NCBI RefSeq assembly: GCF_026000775.1
Contig: NZ_AP026830.1
Span: forward strand, 1,821,056-1,885,055
Source: Vulcanisaeta souniana JCM 11219
GTDB lineage: Archaea > Thermoproteota > Thermoprotei > Thermoproteales > Thermocladiaceae
Length of the DNA: 64,000 bases
Direction of reading: 5' to 3'
This document shows, one piece after another, positions 33,590 through 45,896 of this stretch (within the stretch, counting starts at the first letter, position 1; each line of letters begins with the position of its first letter). Below the pieces are notes generated by a model, which saw only the letters and a program-made list of their open reading frames with translations, did not search any database and had not been told where the DNA came from. The position numbers were made by a program, and so were the translations under genes.

Positions 33590-34606
33590 TTATTCACTTG
33601 GTGTAAGCATTATTTTGACAAATTTAGTAAATGTTCCTGTTAACTCCTCAAAGGATTCTTGACCGCGCTCAAGTGGTCTAATATCAATCCAACCTTCACG
33701 TGGATCAAGAAGTCCCTGCTCCAATAGGTTCACGGCTCTCCTAAAATCCTCATCGGTATATGAGAAAGAACCCTTTATCTCAATTTCATTCCTAACTATG
33801 GCATTACCTGGTATCCTAACCTCATTATCATGAAGACCCACGAATATCACCTTGCCACTCCTACGTACTGCGCCTATGGCTAGTTTCCTAGTGTCCTCAG
33901 AACCAACGGCATCAATAACTACATCCACACCCTCAGGGTATGACTCCCTAATTTCCTTCAATGCTTCATCACCACTTTTCTCAATGAGTCTTGTGGCCCC
34001 AAACTTACGGGCCCATTCAAGCCTATTTTTATTAATTTCAACGACCGTTAAGTCCCTAATACCACCGGCTGATAGGATCTTTATTGCGAAGGTACCAACG
34101 GATCCAGCCCCAAGAACTAAGACCGAGTCTCCAAGAGATGCACCCGATAATCTTACGGCCCTTAACGATGTTGCTAATGGCTCAGTCAATGCACCCCTCA
34201 CGGGATCGCTTACTGGGTATAAATTGTCGTATGGTGCCAATGCATATTCAGCATACGCGCCTGGGTAGTCAATGCCAATTATCTTCCTTTCAACACATAG
34301 GTTCTTAAGACCCATCTTGCAATACCTACAATGACCGCACCCAATGACCGGATTTACGGTGAATAACCTACCTATAATATCCCTAGGCACACCAGGGCCC
34401 ACATCCTCAACAATGCCTGTGAATTCATGGCCCATCAACAATGGTGGTTTACGCAATTCATTCTTGCCTAAAAATCCCGACACGTCTGAGCCGCATATAC
34501 CCACATGACTGACCTTGAGTAAAGCCCACCCAGGTCCAGGTCTGGGTTTTTCAACATCCATAATATCCATTTTCCTAACGGCCGTCCAGACTAAGGCCTT
34601 CATCAT
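33590..34606 (-). CDS. Zinc-dependent medium-chain alcohol/sugar dehydrogenase
   Basis: 338 residues from the ATG at 34606. Catalytic zinc ligands in GICGSDVSG and GHEFTG; the structural zinc lobe is GCGHCRYCKMGLKNLC with four cysteines; NAD(P) fold LVLGAGSVGTFAIKIL. It oxidises an alcohol or sugar alcohol, like threonine or glucose dehydrogenases of this superfamily; substrate not determinable. TATA-like ttatacttattta on the minus strand (about 34625-34640) lies 25-30 nt upstream. Confidence 0.88.
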   Translation of the reverse strand: MMKALVWTAVRKMDIMDVEKPRPGPGWALLKVSHVGICGSDVSGFLGKNELRKPPLLMGHEFTGIVEDVGPGVPRDIIGRLFTVNPVIGCGHCRYCKMGLKNLCVERKIIGIDYPGAYAEYALAPYDNLYPVSDPVRGALTEPLATSLRAVRLSGASLGDSVLVLGAGSVGTFAIKILSAGGIRDLTVVEINKNRLEWARKFGATRLIEKSGDEALKEIRESYPEGVDVVIDAVGSEDTRKLAIGAVRRSGKVIFVGLHDNEVRIPGNAIVRNEIEIKGSFSYTDEDFRRAVNLLEQGLLDPREGWIDIRPLERGQESFEELTGTFTKFVKIMLTPSE

Positions 34607-34685
34607 TATCCAAAGCCTTATCCTAATAAATAAGTATAAATACATACATGATGTATAATACTAAGTCAATGCGTATAATTATCTG

Positions 34686-35450
34686 TTAAAGCATCAATGC
34701 ATAGAATGGTATGTGAACATCCTTTAACGGGCCCTTAATCATAATACCAGTTTTTGGCTGTATTTCAACCTCTAGTATTGTCGGTTGCACCGCCTGCCAC
34801 CTCATTTTCCTAATAAATAGGTACCTCTTGAAGTCGCCCTCTGTCGTCTGTGCAAGTCCCGTTATGAATACTCCGGCTGCCAGGAACTCCTCAACCCCGT
34901 ACCTCGAGATCACCCTGGCCCCCGTGGGTATTTCCGTGGTTATTATTGTTGTCACACCAACCTCCCTCTCAATACCCATGACCAAGGCCCTGATGTACTC
35001 TCTAAGAATCTGCACATCCTTCTCGAGCGTGACCAACGGCGCTATTGGGTCTATGACGAGCCTCTGGGCCTCCAGGGACTTCGCGTAATCGGCTATTGTG
35101 TATACCAGGGACTTGGCTATGGTCATTGGGTCCTTCTCCCTAATCTTCTCGATAATATCCATCTCAGGTATTAAGACCTCCAAGTAACCTTGTTCCCTAA
35201 GTGTCTCAAGGTCCCAGCCGAATCTCCTAACACCATTCATTAATTGGTCATAGGTCTCATCAACAGACACATAAATGCCAGGTTCACCATACCTAAAAAT
35301 GCCATTTATTAAGAAGGATAACGATAACAAGGTCTTGCCAGTGCCAGTTTCGCCACTTATTAGGTATGTTCTGCCCTTAATTAATCCACCACCAAGTACC
35401 TCATCAAGTCCTGGAATTCCCGTGGGCGTTAAATCATAGTATAATGACAT
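34686..35450 (-). CDS. KaiC-like RecA-superfamily ATPase
   Basis: About 254 residues, a single KaiC-type domain. Opens LTPTGIPGLDEVLGGGLIKGRTYLI; Walker A GETGTGKTLLS; Walker B region RLVIDPIAPLV. Stand-alone archaeal KaiC-like proteins are common and mostly unassigned, with suggested signalling roles. It follows the 2-oxoacid oxidoreductase operon on the same strand after 75 nt. Start taken at ATG 35450. Confidence 0.85.
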   Translation of the reverse strand: MSLYYDLTPTGIPGLDEVLGGGLIKGRTYLISGETGTGKTLLSLSFLINGIFRYGEPGIYVSVDETYDQLMNGVRRFGWDLETLREQGYLEVLIPEMDIIEKIREKDPMTIAKSLVYTIADYAKSLEAQRLVIDPIAPLVTLEKDVQILREYIRALVMGIEREVGVTTIITTEIPTGARVISRYGVEEFLAAGVFITGLAQTTEGDFKRYLFIRKMRWQAVQPTILEVEIQPKTGIMIKGPLKDVHIPFYALML

Positions 35451-35524
35451 CAATCAAGATAACACGTTTAAGTAATATAAAGATTGCGGATATGCATTTT
35501 AATTTAACCAAGTGAACGTATGGC

Positions 35525-38363
<2,839 letters not shown>

Positions 38364-38635
38364 CCATTATGCGTTCCATACCTATCAAGGTCCTATTAAA
38401 ACCCCAATATAAAAAGAGTCCTCTAGTTATCAGTTAGAATAAAAGGTTATAAATTATTAATTATTTAAAATCAGCATAAATAATTTAAAAATGATTAACA
38501 TAGATCACCAATAATTAATGAATATTATTCTTACAAGTAAGGTATAAATAATAAATAATTCTATAGTCATCTTAATAAAATATTAAAAACTTCTTAATAA
38601 AAACTTAAACGCAAAGGGCACAGATAAGTAATTTG

Positions 38636-38923
38636 ATGAGAGAGGAGGAATTCATACCCCATGCTATTCACACGTGGTTTGGCTACTTTAAGGACCGTAT
38701 AGTCACTAAGGAGGAGGGTGCTAAGCATAGTCGCTTCTCGAAGGATGCCGAGAATCGGTTGAGGGAAACATTGTCAACATTCGGCTGGGTCTACTGTATT
38801 GACTGTAAGCACCCAATCTTCGATCTTGAGGAAGCCCTTGAGCATTTGAGGAAGGGCCACGTACTAACTAATAGGTTCATGCCAGACGAGGTTGCGCCGG
38901 AGGAAGTTCCAATGGTTAGTTAA
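38636..38923 (+). CDS. Small protein with a C2H2-like zinc finger
   Basis: 95 residues. A single finger-like element, CIDCKHPIFDLEEALEHLRKGHV (about residues 53-75), has CxxC followed by two histidines; the rest is charged. No named family. AT-rich DNA (38440-38600, almost free of G+C) precedes it. It lies just outside the IS607 element. Confidence 0.5.
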   Translation: MREEEFIPHAIHTWFGYFKDRIVTKEEGAKHSRFSKDAENRLRETLSTFGWVYCIDCKHPIFDLEEALEHLRKGHVLTNRFMPDEVAPEEVPMVS

Positions 38924-39018
38924 GTGCGGAGCCCTAACTTTAAAAATTTAAAATCAAACTATCCCTGAAAGGACCCACACGCATTACTTAATTCCTGCTT
39001 TAATGATTCATCCCGTTT

Positions 39019-39074
39019 GTCCCTACACTTTCATTTCATTCATTTTGTGTTCATTCATGATCGAGTGTAGGGAC
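39019..39074. repeat. Inverted repeat at the 3' end of tnpB
   Basis: gtccctacact (39019-39029) and agtgtagggac (39064-39074) are perfect 11-base complements around a 34-base loop that includes the tnpB stop. This is the place where TnpB elements form the stem-loop end of the guide (omega) RNA or the transposon end hairpin; a terminator is an alternative. Confidence 0.55.
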
Positions 39075-40261
39075 TTAGCCCTCAACCACCTGCCGAGCTT
39101 TACGACAGGCGGGTCATGGGACCCCTTCGACCCCAACAGCACGGGGGTCACATCTCCAGCCCTTTTCAACAAGTTGTACAGTGAGACAACATCCCTATGC
39201 CATTTCTCTTTTCCCCTCTCGCAAACACCAACCCTTGGGGCAATGCCCCCATCGGGTTGGTAAATGATCTTCGATCCGTGGATTGGACACGTTGAGGAAG
39301 TATAAGAAGGATTAACTAAGACCACGGGGACACCAAACTCCCTAGCCTTCTCAATAATAGCATTCTTCATAGATGAAAACGCTGAACGGTAAATTCTCAA
39401 CCTAAGCTGAGAGTCTTTAACATCCTTAACCATATGTTCTGGAGTATTTCTTGGCAAGTCCTCCAAAATTATGGCACTACTACTTTCGTAAGCTTCCTTA
39501 ACGATCAGCTTAGCCAACTTCCTCCTAACATCAGCCTTTTTATCTCCCTCTCTCAACTTCTTTAACTTCCTCTTAACATCCCTATCCTTAGTTGACTTAC
39601 CAGTGGTCATCGACTTCCTCCTATACTCATAACCTAGAGTAATTTTCTTGGTGTTAGCCTCTAAAAGAATCGGTTTTTCATCAATTAATACAGAGACTGA
39701 ATTCTCATTGAGATCAACTGGGATGAAACCCTTAGGCTCGTAAGGTTTAGGCTCATCCTTCTTAAAGACAATATAGAGTTCCACCACATTACCCTTTAAC
39801 AATTTAAACCTAGCCTCACTCGCAATCCTCCAGCCCTTATTATAATATTCCCAAAAGATCTTAGGGAAGGTTGGAGAAATGAGAACCTTACCCTTCTTTG
39901 TGGAAATTGAGATTATACTAAGGCTGAACTTCCACAAGTGGTCATCTAAGTGCACAGTAACCATCCTCACTGACGGTTTATCAGTATAAGCCCTACCCCT
40001 CTTCTTTAACTTCTCAAAACTGTCTAATCTCTCACTCGCATCCTCACAGGCAGTGTAAATGTAGTGTGACGGTAAGTCCTTATGCTTCTCCCTCTCTTCC
40101 CCATAAATCCCAGCCTTAATCCTAGTGAAGGAGGCAGTTTTGCTTGACAGCCCATAATTTATTGCCTCCTCTAGAACCTCTCTGTACTCCTCCTCAACTT
40201 CTTTAAGCGCTGAGTATGTGGCGTAGTCGACCCTAACTCTTAACTTCACCGTCCTATCCAT
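39023..40261 (-). CDS. tnpB: TnpB (IS607-associated RNA-guided nuclease)
   Basis: 412 residues. RuvC triad: D183 (IPVDLNENS), E267 (ILEDLPRN), D357 (WHRDVVSLYNLL). Zinc ribbon is imperfect: CPIH at 325-328 and CERG at 347-350, so one ligand is His and one Cys is lost. TnpB uses an RNA from the element's 3' end to cut the empty donor site and promote retention. The start overlaps the tnpA stop by 8 nt. Confidence 0.9.
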   Translation of the reverse strand: MDRTVKLRVRVDYATYSALKEVEEEYREVLEEAINYGLSSKTASFTRIKAGIYGEEREKHKDLPSHYIYTACEDASERLDSFEKLKKRGRAYTDKPSVRMVTVHLDDHLWKFSLSIISISTKKGKVLISPTFPKIFWEYYNKGWRIASEARFKLLKGNVVELYIVFKKDEPKPYEPKGFIPVDLNENSVSVLIDEKPILLEANTKKITLGYEYRRKSMTTGKSTKDRDVKRKLKKLREGDKKADVRRKLAKLIVKEAYESSSAIILEDLPRNTPEHMVKDVKDSQLRLRIYRSAFSSMKNAIIEKAREFGVPVVLVNPSYTSSTCPIHGSKIIYQPDGGIAPRVGVCERGKEKWHRDVVSLYNLLKRAGDVTPVLLGSKGSHDPPVVKLGRWLRAKSLHSIMNEHKMNEMKV

Positions 40262-40862
40262 CTAGCTCACCCATCAACTTTTTTACACCTTGAACGAGGA
40301 CTGTCTTCTTGTGACTTCTCATTCCGTAAATTTTCCCAGCGAATGAAGCAATGATGGAGATTAAGTCTTCTACGAGTTCCTGCGTAGCATCTTTGGGCTC
40401 CTCGCCGAAAACTATCTCGATCTTAACACCCATGGTTGAGAAGAACTCCTCTAAGTACTCAAAGCCGAACCTCGTTAACCTATCCTTGTAGGTTATTAAT
40501 ACGACATCAATACTCCTTCCCTCAACCAGCTTGAATAGCCTTAACAATCCTTTCCTTTGCGTGTTTAACCCACTAGCTATATCTTTTAGCACTTCAACTA
40601 CCTTGTAACCCTTTGCCATTGCATAATTTGTCAAGTAGTTTATTTGCCTCTCTAAATCCTCTTTTTGATCAGCTGATGAAACCCTTGCGTAAATTACAGC
40701 CCTTATTTCCTCCCTCCTCTCTAAGTATTTCTTAATCTCACTGTAAGGTATCCTATACTTCCCACCCTCAGTTGTTACCACCCTTATCTTCCCTTCCCTG
40801 ACCCACCTTAACAAGGTTGAGTATGAAATGCCAAGGAGTTGACAAGCCTCCTTAGGTCTCAG
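40254..40862 (-). CDS. tnpA: IS607-type serine recombinase (TnpA)
   Basis: Small serine recombinase that moves the element. The MerR-like helix-turn-helix (LLRPKEACQLLGISYSTLLRW) is followed by the catalytic domain with YARVSSADQKEDLERQ (active serine), and GFEYLEEFF. No ATG or GTG precedes the helix-turn-helix in frame: the first initiator that preserves it is a CTG at 40862; the next usable codon, a TTG at 40814, would delete half of it. Coding potential continues only to about 40871, right next to the promoter-like TTTTTATATTC inside the end block. A non-standard start or 5' damage is possible. Confidence 0.8.
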   Translation of the reverse strand: MRPKEACQLLGISYSTLLRWVREGKIRVVTTEGGKYRIPYSEIKKYLERREEIRAVIYARVSSADQKEDLERQINYLTNYAMAKGYKVVEVLKDIASGLNTQRKGLLRLFKLVEGRSIDVVLITYKDRLTRFGFEYLEEFFSTMGVKIEIVFGEEPKDATQELVEDLISIIASFAGKIYGMRSHKKTVLVQGVKKLMGELDG

Positions 40863-40880
40863 TAGTCTCTCCGCAAAAAT

Positions 40881-40941
40881 AGTTGATAATAAATGAATAT
40901 AAAAAGATTTTTATTAACATGAGAAAGGATTCATCCCCAGA
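40881..40941. repeat. 61-bp block shared with the element at 20.3-21.8 kb (copy 2)
   Basis: Starts agttgataataaatgaata and ends tcatccccaga; about 51 of 61 bases match 21763-21823 with no gaps. It spans the tnpA-side end of the IS607 element and the last codons of the PaREP1 gene. Confidence 0.8.
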
Positions 40942-41423
40942 ACCCTAACCACACTATTCAGTAAGTTGCATATGTCCTTCACTGCGGCGTCCCTTGATGT
41001 ATATATGTTCATGATACCCTCGGGATCAACACCATTATATTGATACTGATGAAGCGCCAACGCGAGCAGGGACTCTTTCTCAAGGCCAAGTAACTTACCC
41101 ACATCGCGAATCATGGAGGTGGGCATGTAGGCTATTACCTTATCAACATTCTTAATACTATTGCGAAGCTCCTCCCTCCTCTCACCGGCCAATGCGGCAA
41201 GCAATGATTTAAATGCCTGAAACGCCTTATCGGCGGCGTTCCTGGTGTAACCCTCGACCAACAACCTTAATGCTAACCTAACCTCAGCCGAAGCTTCAGC
41301 TCTCCTGGCCTCAATGTATGCCCGTAGATCCTTCCAAGGCTTACCAAGTTGCTCAGGCAACATGAACCTATATCTAAGGTAATGCCATTCCTCAATAAAA
41401 GCCTTATCATTAACTCTAATCAA
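40914..41423 (-). CDS. PaREP1-family (HEPN-like) protein, possibly 3'-truncated
   Basis: 169 residues, helical. KPWKDLRAYIEARRAEASAE, then GYTRNAADKAFQAFKSLLAALAG and a C-terminal HQYQYNGVDPEG region are characteristic of the PaREP1 paralogues of Thermoproteales, which resemble HEPN domains. The last eight residues (LGMNPFSC) are encoded by the 61-bp element-end block, so the natural C-terminus may be lost. HEPN proteins often act with nucleotidyltransferase partners, but none is adjacent. Confidence 0.75.
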   Translation of the reverse strand: MIRVNDKAFIEEWHYLRYRFMLPEQLGKPWKDLRAYIEARRAEASAEVRLALRLLVEGYTRNAADKAFQAFKSLLAALAGERREELRNSIKNVDKVIAYMPTSMIRDVGKLLGLEKESLLALALHQYQYNGVDPEGIMNIYTSRDAAVKDICNLLNSVVRVLGMNPFSC

Positions 41424-41581
41424 TTAAATGAGCCATACTTTCGATTAAGTACTTATTATTTAAATGTATATATTTGAATAATGTTAAATATAAATCTAAA
41501 CATTAATGATCATTGAGTACCGTCAAAGTATTTGGGTTGTTACGATATTAATGACTAAAACGTGAGTAAATATTGATCACC

Positions 41582-43736
41582 ATGGCCGGGCGTAACTCAG
41601 TATGGCCTCGGGTCGTGCTTATGGTTACGATATTCGTCTACGTGGCTTACGGCATTATGGCGTGGTATACGTTCACGCATTTACCGCCAATACCCGCAGC
41701 CGTGGTTACTGAGAATGGTACTGTATTATTTACTTACAATGATGTGGTCATGGGCAAGTACTACTTCCAGAAGTATGGGCTTATGGATTACGGATCAATA
41801 CTAGGCATGGGGGGTTACTTTGGTATTGACTTCACATCATACGCCCTGAGGATTTACGAGGATACCGCCGCGCATTACCTGGGCTTTGACGCTGTGCCTC
41901 AGGACAATGCAAGTGCCATGGCCATCATAAGGCAGGATTTAATGCCAATTAAGGCAGACCCAACGCCTAAGGACGATGCCATTGTTGTTAGCAATGAATT
42001 CGCCCAGGGATTCTACAATGCTGTCAAGTTTCACTCCTGGATGCTTGGCCTGCATCTGAACAATTTAGGTTAAAGCCTGACCTAATAACCAATGAGACCA
42101 TTGTCAGGGATTTAGTCGCCTACTTCACGTGGAGCTTCATGATTGTAATGCAGGGTTATACCAATGGCTTCCCATATATGCCGGGCCTAATTGAGCCTGC
42201 GGTTAACGTAACCTACACCTCCTGGATCACGTTATTCACAATAATACTTATCGTAATGTCCATGACGGGCTACGTAGTACTTAAGCTCATGGATTACTGG
42301 AATGAGCCGAGGCTAAACATACAATTACCACCGCCTAACGATACACAAAGACTTACCCTACTCGCCTTCCTACTTGCTGGAATAGCCCTCGGGATACAGG
42401 GACTTCTTGGCGCCTATACAATGCATTTATACGCAGATACCATCATTATATGGCATAAACCTAATACCAGTATTACCCTTCAACATCAGTAGAGCCCTTC
42501 ATTATACCCTTACCGTACTTTGGATTGCAGTAACCTGGATTACCTTTTCCTTCTTCGTATTCCCATACTTCGGACTAAGTGTGACTAGGGGACAAGTACT
42601 CACGGTGTTAATTATCGGGGTTTTGACCTCAATCAGCACATTGCTCGGTATATGGATGAGCTACCTCCAGTTGATACCAGCACCCTGGTGGTTTATAATA
42701 GGAGCTCAAGGACGGGGTGCAACAACCCAGGGCACTTTATGGCTAATACTAATAACGGCGATACTGGGCTACGTATCATACCTATGGAACAAGGCGTCAA
42801 GAACAGCGCCTGAACCATTAAGATCCTTTGCAAAGATACTCTCGATAACCATAGCAGGTACGGTGGCCGGCGCCTTCATAGGTGCGCTGCCAATCGTACA
42901 ACCCTGGCCAGATTTCCAGGTGGATGACGATACATGCATTTGTTGAGGGCTTCTGGCCGCCCATAGTGGTTACAGTCATAGTCGTGCTCCTCGTCATAGC
43001 TGGCTTAATACCGCCTAAGTTGGGTACTGCGGTCGCGGGTATGGATGCCATCCTAGAAATAGTCACTGGCATGATTGGGATGATGCACCACTACTACTTC
43101 AATGGTTTACCCACATTCTGGACGTATGTGGGGGCCGTCATGGGCACTCTCGAGGCAATACCGCTGGGCTTTGTAATAATTTATGTAATATTGCTGTGGC
43201 GTAGGGGCGAAATTAGGACTGAGCTTCAAAAGACCATCGTAACCTATGCCTTAGTCGCGGGTATTGGCGGTGGTATAGGCGTTGTGGCGTTTGGCGCCAG
43301 CCTCATAAACCTACCCCTACTCAACTACTTCCTACATGGTGCACAAACCACAATGGCGCATGTTCACCTGGCCTTTCCATTGGCTTACGGCTTACCCAGC
43401 ATATTAATGTGGGTGGTTGCCTTCGCACTATCCGGTGGCTTTAGTGATGGGGATCTTAGGTACATGAGGTGGGCAGCCATCATCATAGGTGTTGGCTTCT
43501 ACCTTCAAGCATTACTATCACTAGTACCTCTAGGCGTATTACAGTTCATATATGAGTTTAAGTACGGCTATTGGTTCATAAAGACTATAATAACACCAAG
43601 TGGTCATTCTGGCTTCTGGGAGTTGCCATTAGTTGATGAATTCGTTTGGCTTAGGATGATTGGCGTCTTAGTCGCAGCGCTTGGCTTCGCCATAGTGTTA
43701 TATTTGGAATGCTCCTTAGGTTTAGGAAGGCATTGA
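41582..43736 (+). pseudogene. norZ: Quinol-dependent nitric oxide reductase (NorZ) broken by three frameshifts
   Basis: Four consecutive frames together give one about 715-residue qNOR, which reduces NO to N2O. Part 1 (from ATG 41582) has the N-terminal PPIPAAVVTENGTVLFT and YGSILGMGGYFG; part 2 has YFTWSFMIVMQGYTNGFPY; part 3 ALHYTLTVLWIAVTW; part 4 IHAFVEGFWPP, GMIGMMHHYYFNG and GTLEAIPL, including the haem/non-haem iron histidines. Shifts lie near 42065 (aacaatttagg), 42455-42465 and 42905-42920. Each is a one-base change in an otherwise well-kept reading frame, so recent decay or sequencing error are both possible. Confidence 0.85.
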
Positions 43737-43892
43737 GCAAACCATTACTTGAAGCCTTGGGTGCGAGTAGGTCTTACTAATCATCCCTAGTTCTTAATTA
43801 ATTAAAAATTAAAACCGGTTTTTCCATTATCATCGTAGAAATACTTTGATTCACTGTTAATAAGTACCATAATGAATCTTATAGTACTAATG

Positions 43893-44267
43893 ATGAGAAT
43901 TAAGGTTAAACGCATTTATGATGAGCCCGACCTCAGCGATGGCGTTAGAGTACTTGTTGATAGGTTATGGCCCAGGGGCTTAAGTCGTGAGAGGGCTAGG
44001 ATAGACGTGTGGTTAAGGGATTTAGCGCCGAGTGACGAATTGAGGCGTTGGTTTAACCATGACCCTGCCAAATGGGATGAGTTTAGGCTTAAGTATTGGA
44101 GTGAGCTTGATAGAAATATTAACGATTTAAGCAAATTATTAAGTATAATACGTGGTAATGGTGCCGTAACCCTACTTTATGCCACTAGGGATAGGTTACG
44201 TAATAATGCCGTGGCACTCGCTGAGTACTTAAGGGTTAGGTATGGGTTTGATTACGAGGTTATTTAG
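43893..44267 (+). CDS. DUF488-family protein
   Basis: 124 residues. RIYDEPDLSDGVRVLVDRLWPRGLSR… followed by WLRDLAPSDELRRWF and HDPAKWDEFR is the DUF488 signature. Function is not firmly established. It converges with the HTH gene, overlapping it by 8 nt. It follows the broken norZ in the same direction. Confidence 0.85.
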   Translation: MRIKVKRIYDEPDLSDGVRVLVDRLWPRGLSRERARIDVWLRDLAPSDELRRWFNHDPAKWDEFRLKYWSELDRNINDLSKLLSIIRGNGAVTLLYATRDRLRNNAVALAEYLRVRYGFDYEVI

Positions 44268-44886
44268 GTCTATCCTCATCAATGGTAATGCCGATCTCCT
44301 CAAAATAGTGCATCACAACCTTCTTAAGGGTCTTCCTAAGTAACTCACTAACCGTAGATATTGACAAGCCAAGCTGCTTAGCCAATTCCTTAAGGTTAAC
44401 CTCCCTATCGAAATACCCCATCTTATACGCAAGGAGTAGGACCTCCAACTGCCTTTCCGTGGGACTCGGCATGGGCAATTGCTCCATGTCAAGAACCCTC
44501 ACCTTAACACCACTGGACCTCAACTGCCTAATACTCGTTCTCAATCGCTTAATGCCTGGTGAGAGCACAGTATAAACAATGGAGTCCTCATTACCCGGCT
44601 TACCACCCTCCACGAGAAGCCCAGCCCTACTTAACGCCCTACAGGCGCTACAACTTGGCGCTGAGACCCACAGGGTTTCCTCATCAATCACGTTAACCTT
44701 AAGCCCACTCCTCCTTAAGTAATTAAGTAAGTCCCTGTCCACGGGCTTATCTAACTTAACTAGGTGCGTTGATACCTCATCACCCACGTTAACCCTAGCT
44801 ATGCTAAAGTTCAGATTGAACGCCTTGAGTGCGTTCTGAACCCTGCAATCACCCCTATGAGCCTCAAGTATTACCTTTAAGACCAC
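44260..44886 (-). CDS. HTH_10 (bacterio-opsin-activator-like) transcription regulator
   Basis: 208 residues. The C-terminal part (about 145-200: SPTERQLEVLLLAYKMGYFD… ELAKQLGLSISTVSELLRKTLKKV) is the HTH_10 domain; the N-terminal part (about 1-140) is a beta-rich sensor domain with CRALS. Similar archaeal regulators often control neighbouring respiratory or membrane-protein genes; proximity to norZ is suggestive only. Confidence 0.82.
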   Translation of the reverse strand: MVLKVILEAHRGDCRVQNALKAFNLNFSIARVNVGDEVSTHLVKLDKPVDRDLLNYLRRSGLKVNVIDEETLWVSAPSCSACRALSRAGLLVEGGKPGNEDSIVYTVLSPGIKRLRTSIRQLRSSGVKVRVLDMEQLPMPSPTERQLEVLLLAYKMGYFDREVNLKELAKQLGLSISTVSELLRKTLKKVVMHYFEEIGITIDEDRPK

Positions 44887-44906
44887 GACATCTTAACATA
44901 CCAGGG

Positions 44907-45261
44907 TTAATAAAGCAGTAGTGTACGTTCCCTCAATTTACCAGTCATCGGGTCAACCTCAAGCTCGAGAACCTCGAGCGTAGTTACGCCGGTTAAAACC
45001 TTATCGACCATATTCGACACAAGCACAGGCACAATCTCACCCTTACCCTCAATCTTAACCCACGCCCTAGACCTGTCAGCCTCAATAACCCCTAGCCCCC
45101 GTCTCAACCCTAGACCTACCAGTGATGCGTAGGCTGAGTTCGTTGGCTAATGACTTAAGTATTGCCGTCAGAGTAGCGTCAGTGTCAACCAAGGCCCTAA
45201 CCTCAACAACCCTACTCAAATCAGCATTACCGACCTTGGTATTAGCCCACACATGGCCCAT
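44907..45261 (-). pseudogene. Retropepsin-like aspartic protease gene, frameshifted
   Basis: From the ATG at 45261 the frame reads MGHVWANTKVGNADLSR… ALVDTDATLTAILKSLANE…, matching small archaeal retropepsin-like proteases, then stops after VETGARGY. One extra base in GCTAGGGG (about 45090) is enough: in the next frame the protein continues GVIEADRSRAWVKIEG… VTTLEVLELEVDP to 44907. In addition the catalytic DTGA motif reads DTDA. Both changes point to an inactive gene. Confidence 0.75.
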
Positions 45262-45301
45262 TAATAAAGTGGTGCTTACGGGATTAATAGCCCTTAAGGC
45301 A

Positions 45302-45808
45302 TTAGGGGCACGGACCTAGCCATGGAACTTTCTCACCATACCCCTTCTCAACATAACTCCTAAACCACTCCTCCTCAAATTCCCTGGGAACCCTCGGCTT
45401 CTTAACAACGTCGTAGTAGTCATAGGGCTTAATGTCAAGTATGGGAGTCCCTGTCCAGGCGTCGAGACCCCTCAACCACAGCCTGGGTGGTTCAACCTTA
45501 ACGAGCTCCAGCACCGATAAACCAATGGGGTTTGGCCTTAACGGATATCTAGTGGCAAATATGCCGACCTCTTTATCCGTTCCCTTCAGTCTAACCCTGA
45601 GTCTGACCTCCCTCTGCTCATGGAATATGTAAATGAGCATTACGTGGGAGTACTCCTCAAGTCCCAGCAATCCATCCACGTACTCATCATAAACCCTAAC
45701 AACGCCAATGAAGTCATACCTAGTGGCGTATCGACCCCTCTCTGGCTCATCAGGTCTTGGAAAGCCTACCTCAACATAGCCAATGGGCTTAAACGCGTAC
45801 TCAACCAT
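45302..45808 (-). CDS. tRNA m6t6A37 methyltransferase TrmO-like protein
   Basis: 168 residues from the ATG at 45808 (open upstream to 45865, but a TATA-like GGTTTATC lies about 27 nt before this ATG). FKPIGYVEVGF and the catalytic-region RPNPIGLSVLELVKVE are the signature of the YaeB/TrmO (UPF0066) family, which methylates N6-threonylcarbamoyladenosine in some tRNAs using AdoMet. Length is that of the archaeal catalytic domain alone. Confidence 0.85.
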   Translation of the reverse strand: MVEYAFKPIGYVEVGFPRPDEPERGRYATRYDFIGVVRVYDEYVDGLLGLEEYSHVMLIYIFHEQREVRLRVRLKGTDKEVGIFATRYPLRPNPIGLSVLELVKVEPPRLWLRGLDAWTGTPILDIKPYDYYDVVKKPRVPREFEEEWFRSYVEKGYGEKVPWLGPCP

Positions 45809-45896
45809 TGACTGAGTAAAGCATGGGATTAGATAAACCTTGCTAGTAACCATGAATAAAGGCATTTATAGCCATGCCCAGGCACCTTCTAGGCTG

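Larger units (their letters stand above)
39000..40937 (-). mobile_element. IS607-family insertion sequence (tnpA serine recombinase plus tnpB)
   Basis: About 1.9 kb with the usual IS607 order, serine recombinase then TnpB, overlapping by 8 nt. The tnpA-side end is taken at GG near 40937-40938 by analogy with the related end at 21.8 kb; the other end is uncertain, near 39000. The 10-mer gattcatccc occurs at 39005-39014 and 40928-40937, which could mark the edges or be chance. The end at 40937 lies inside the 3' part of a PaREP1 gene, suggesting that the element truncated it. Confidence 0.75.

Noticed and set aside
39005-40937. The 10-mer gattcatccc at both edges of the IS607 element as a target-site duplication
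   Set aside because: IS607-type recombinases are not expected to make such duplications and the same position differs in the related block at 21.8 kb; chance is plausible, so it is only mentioned.
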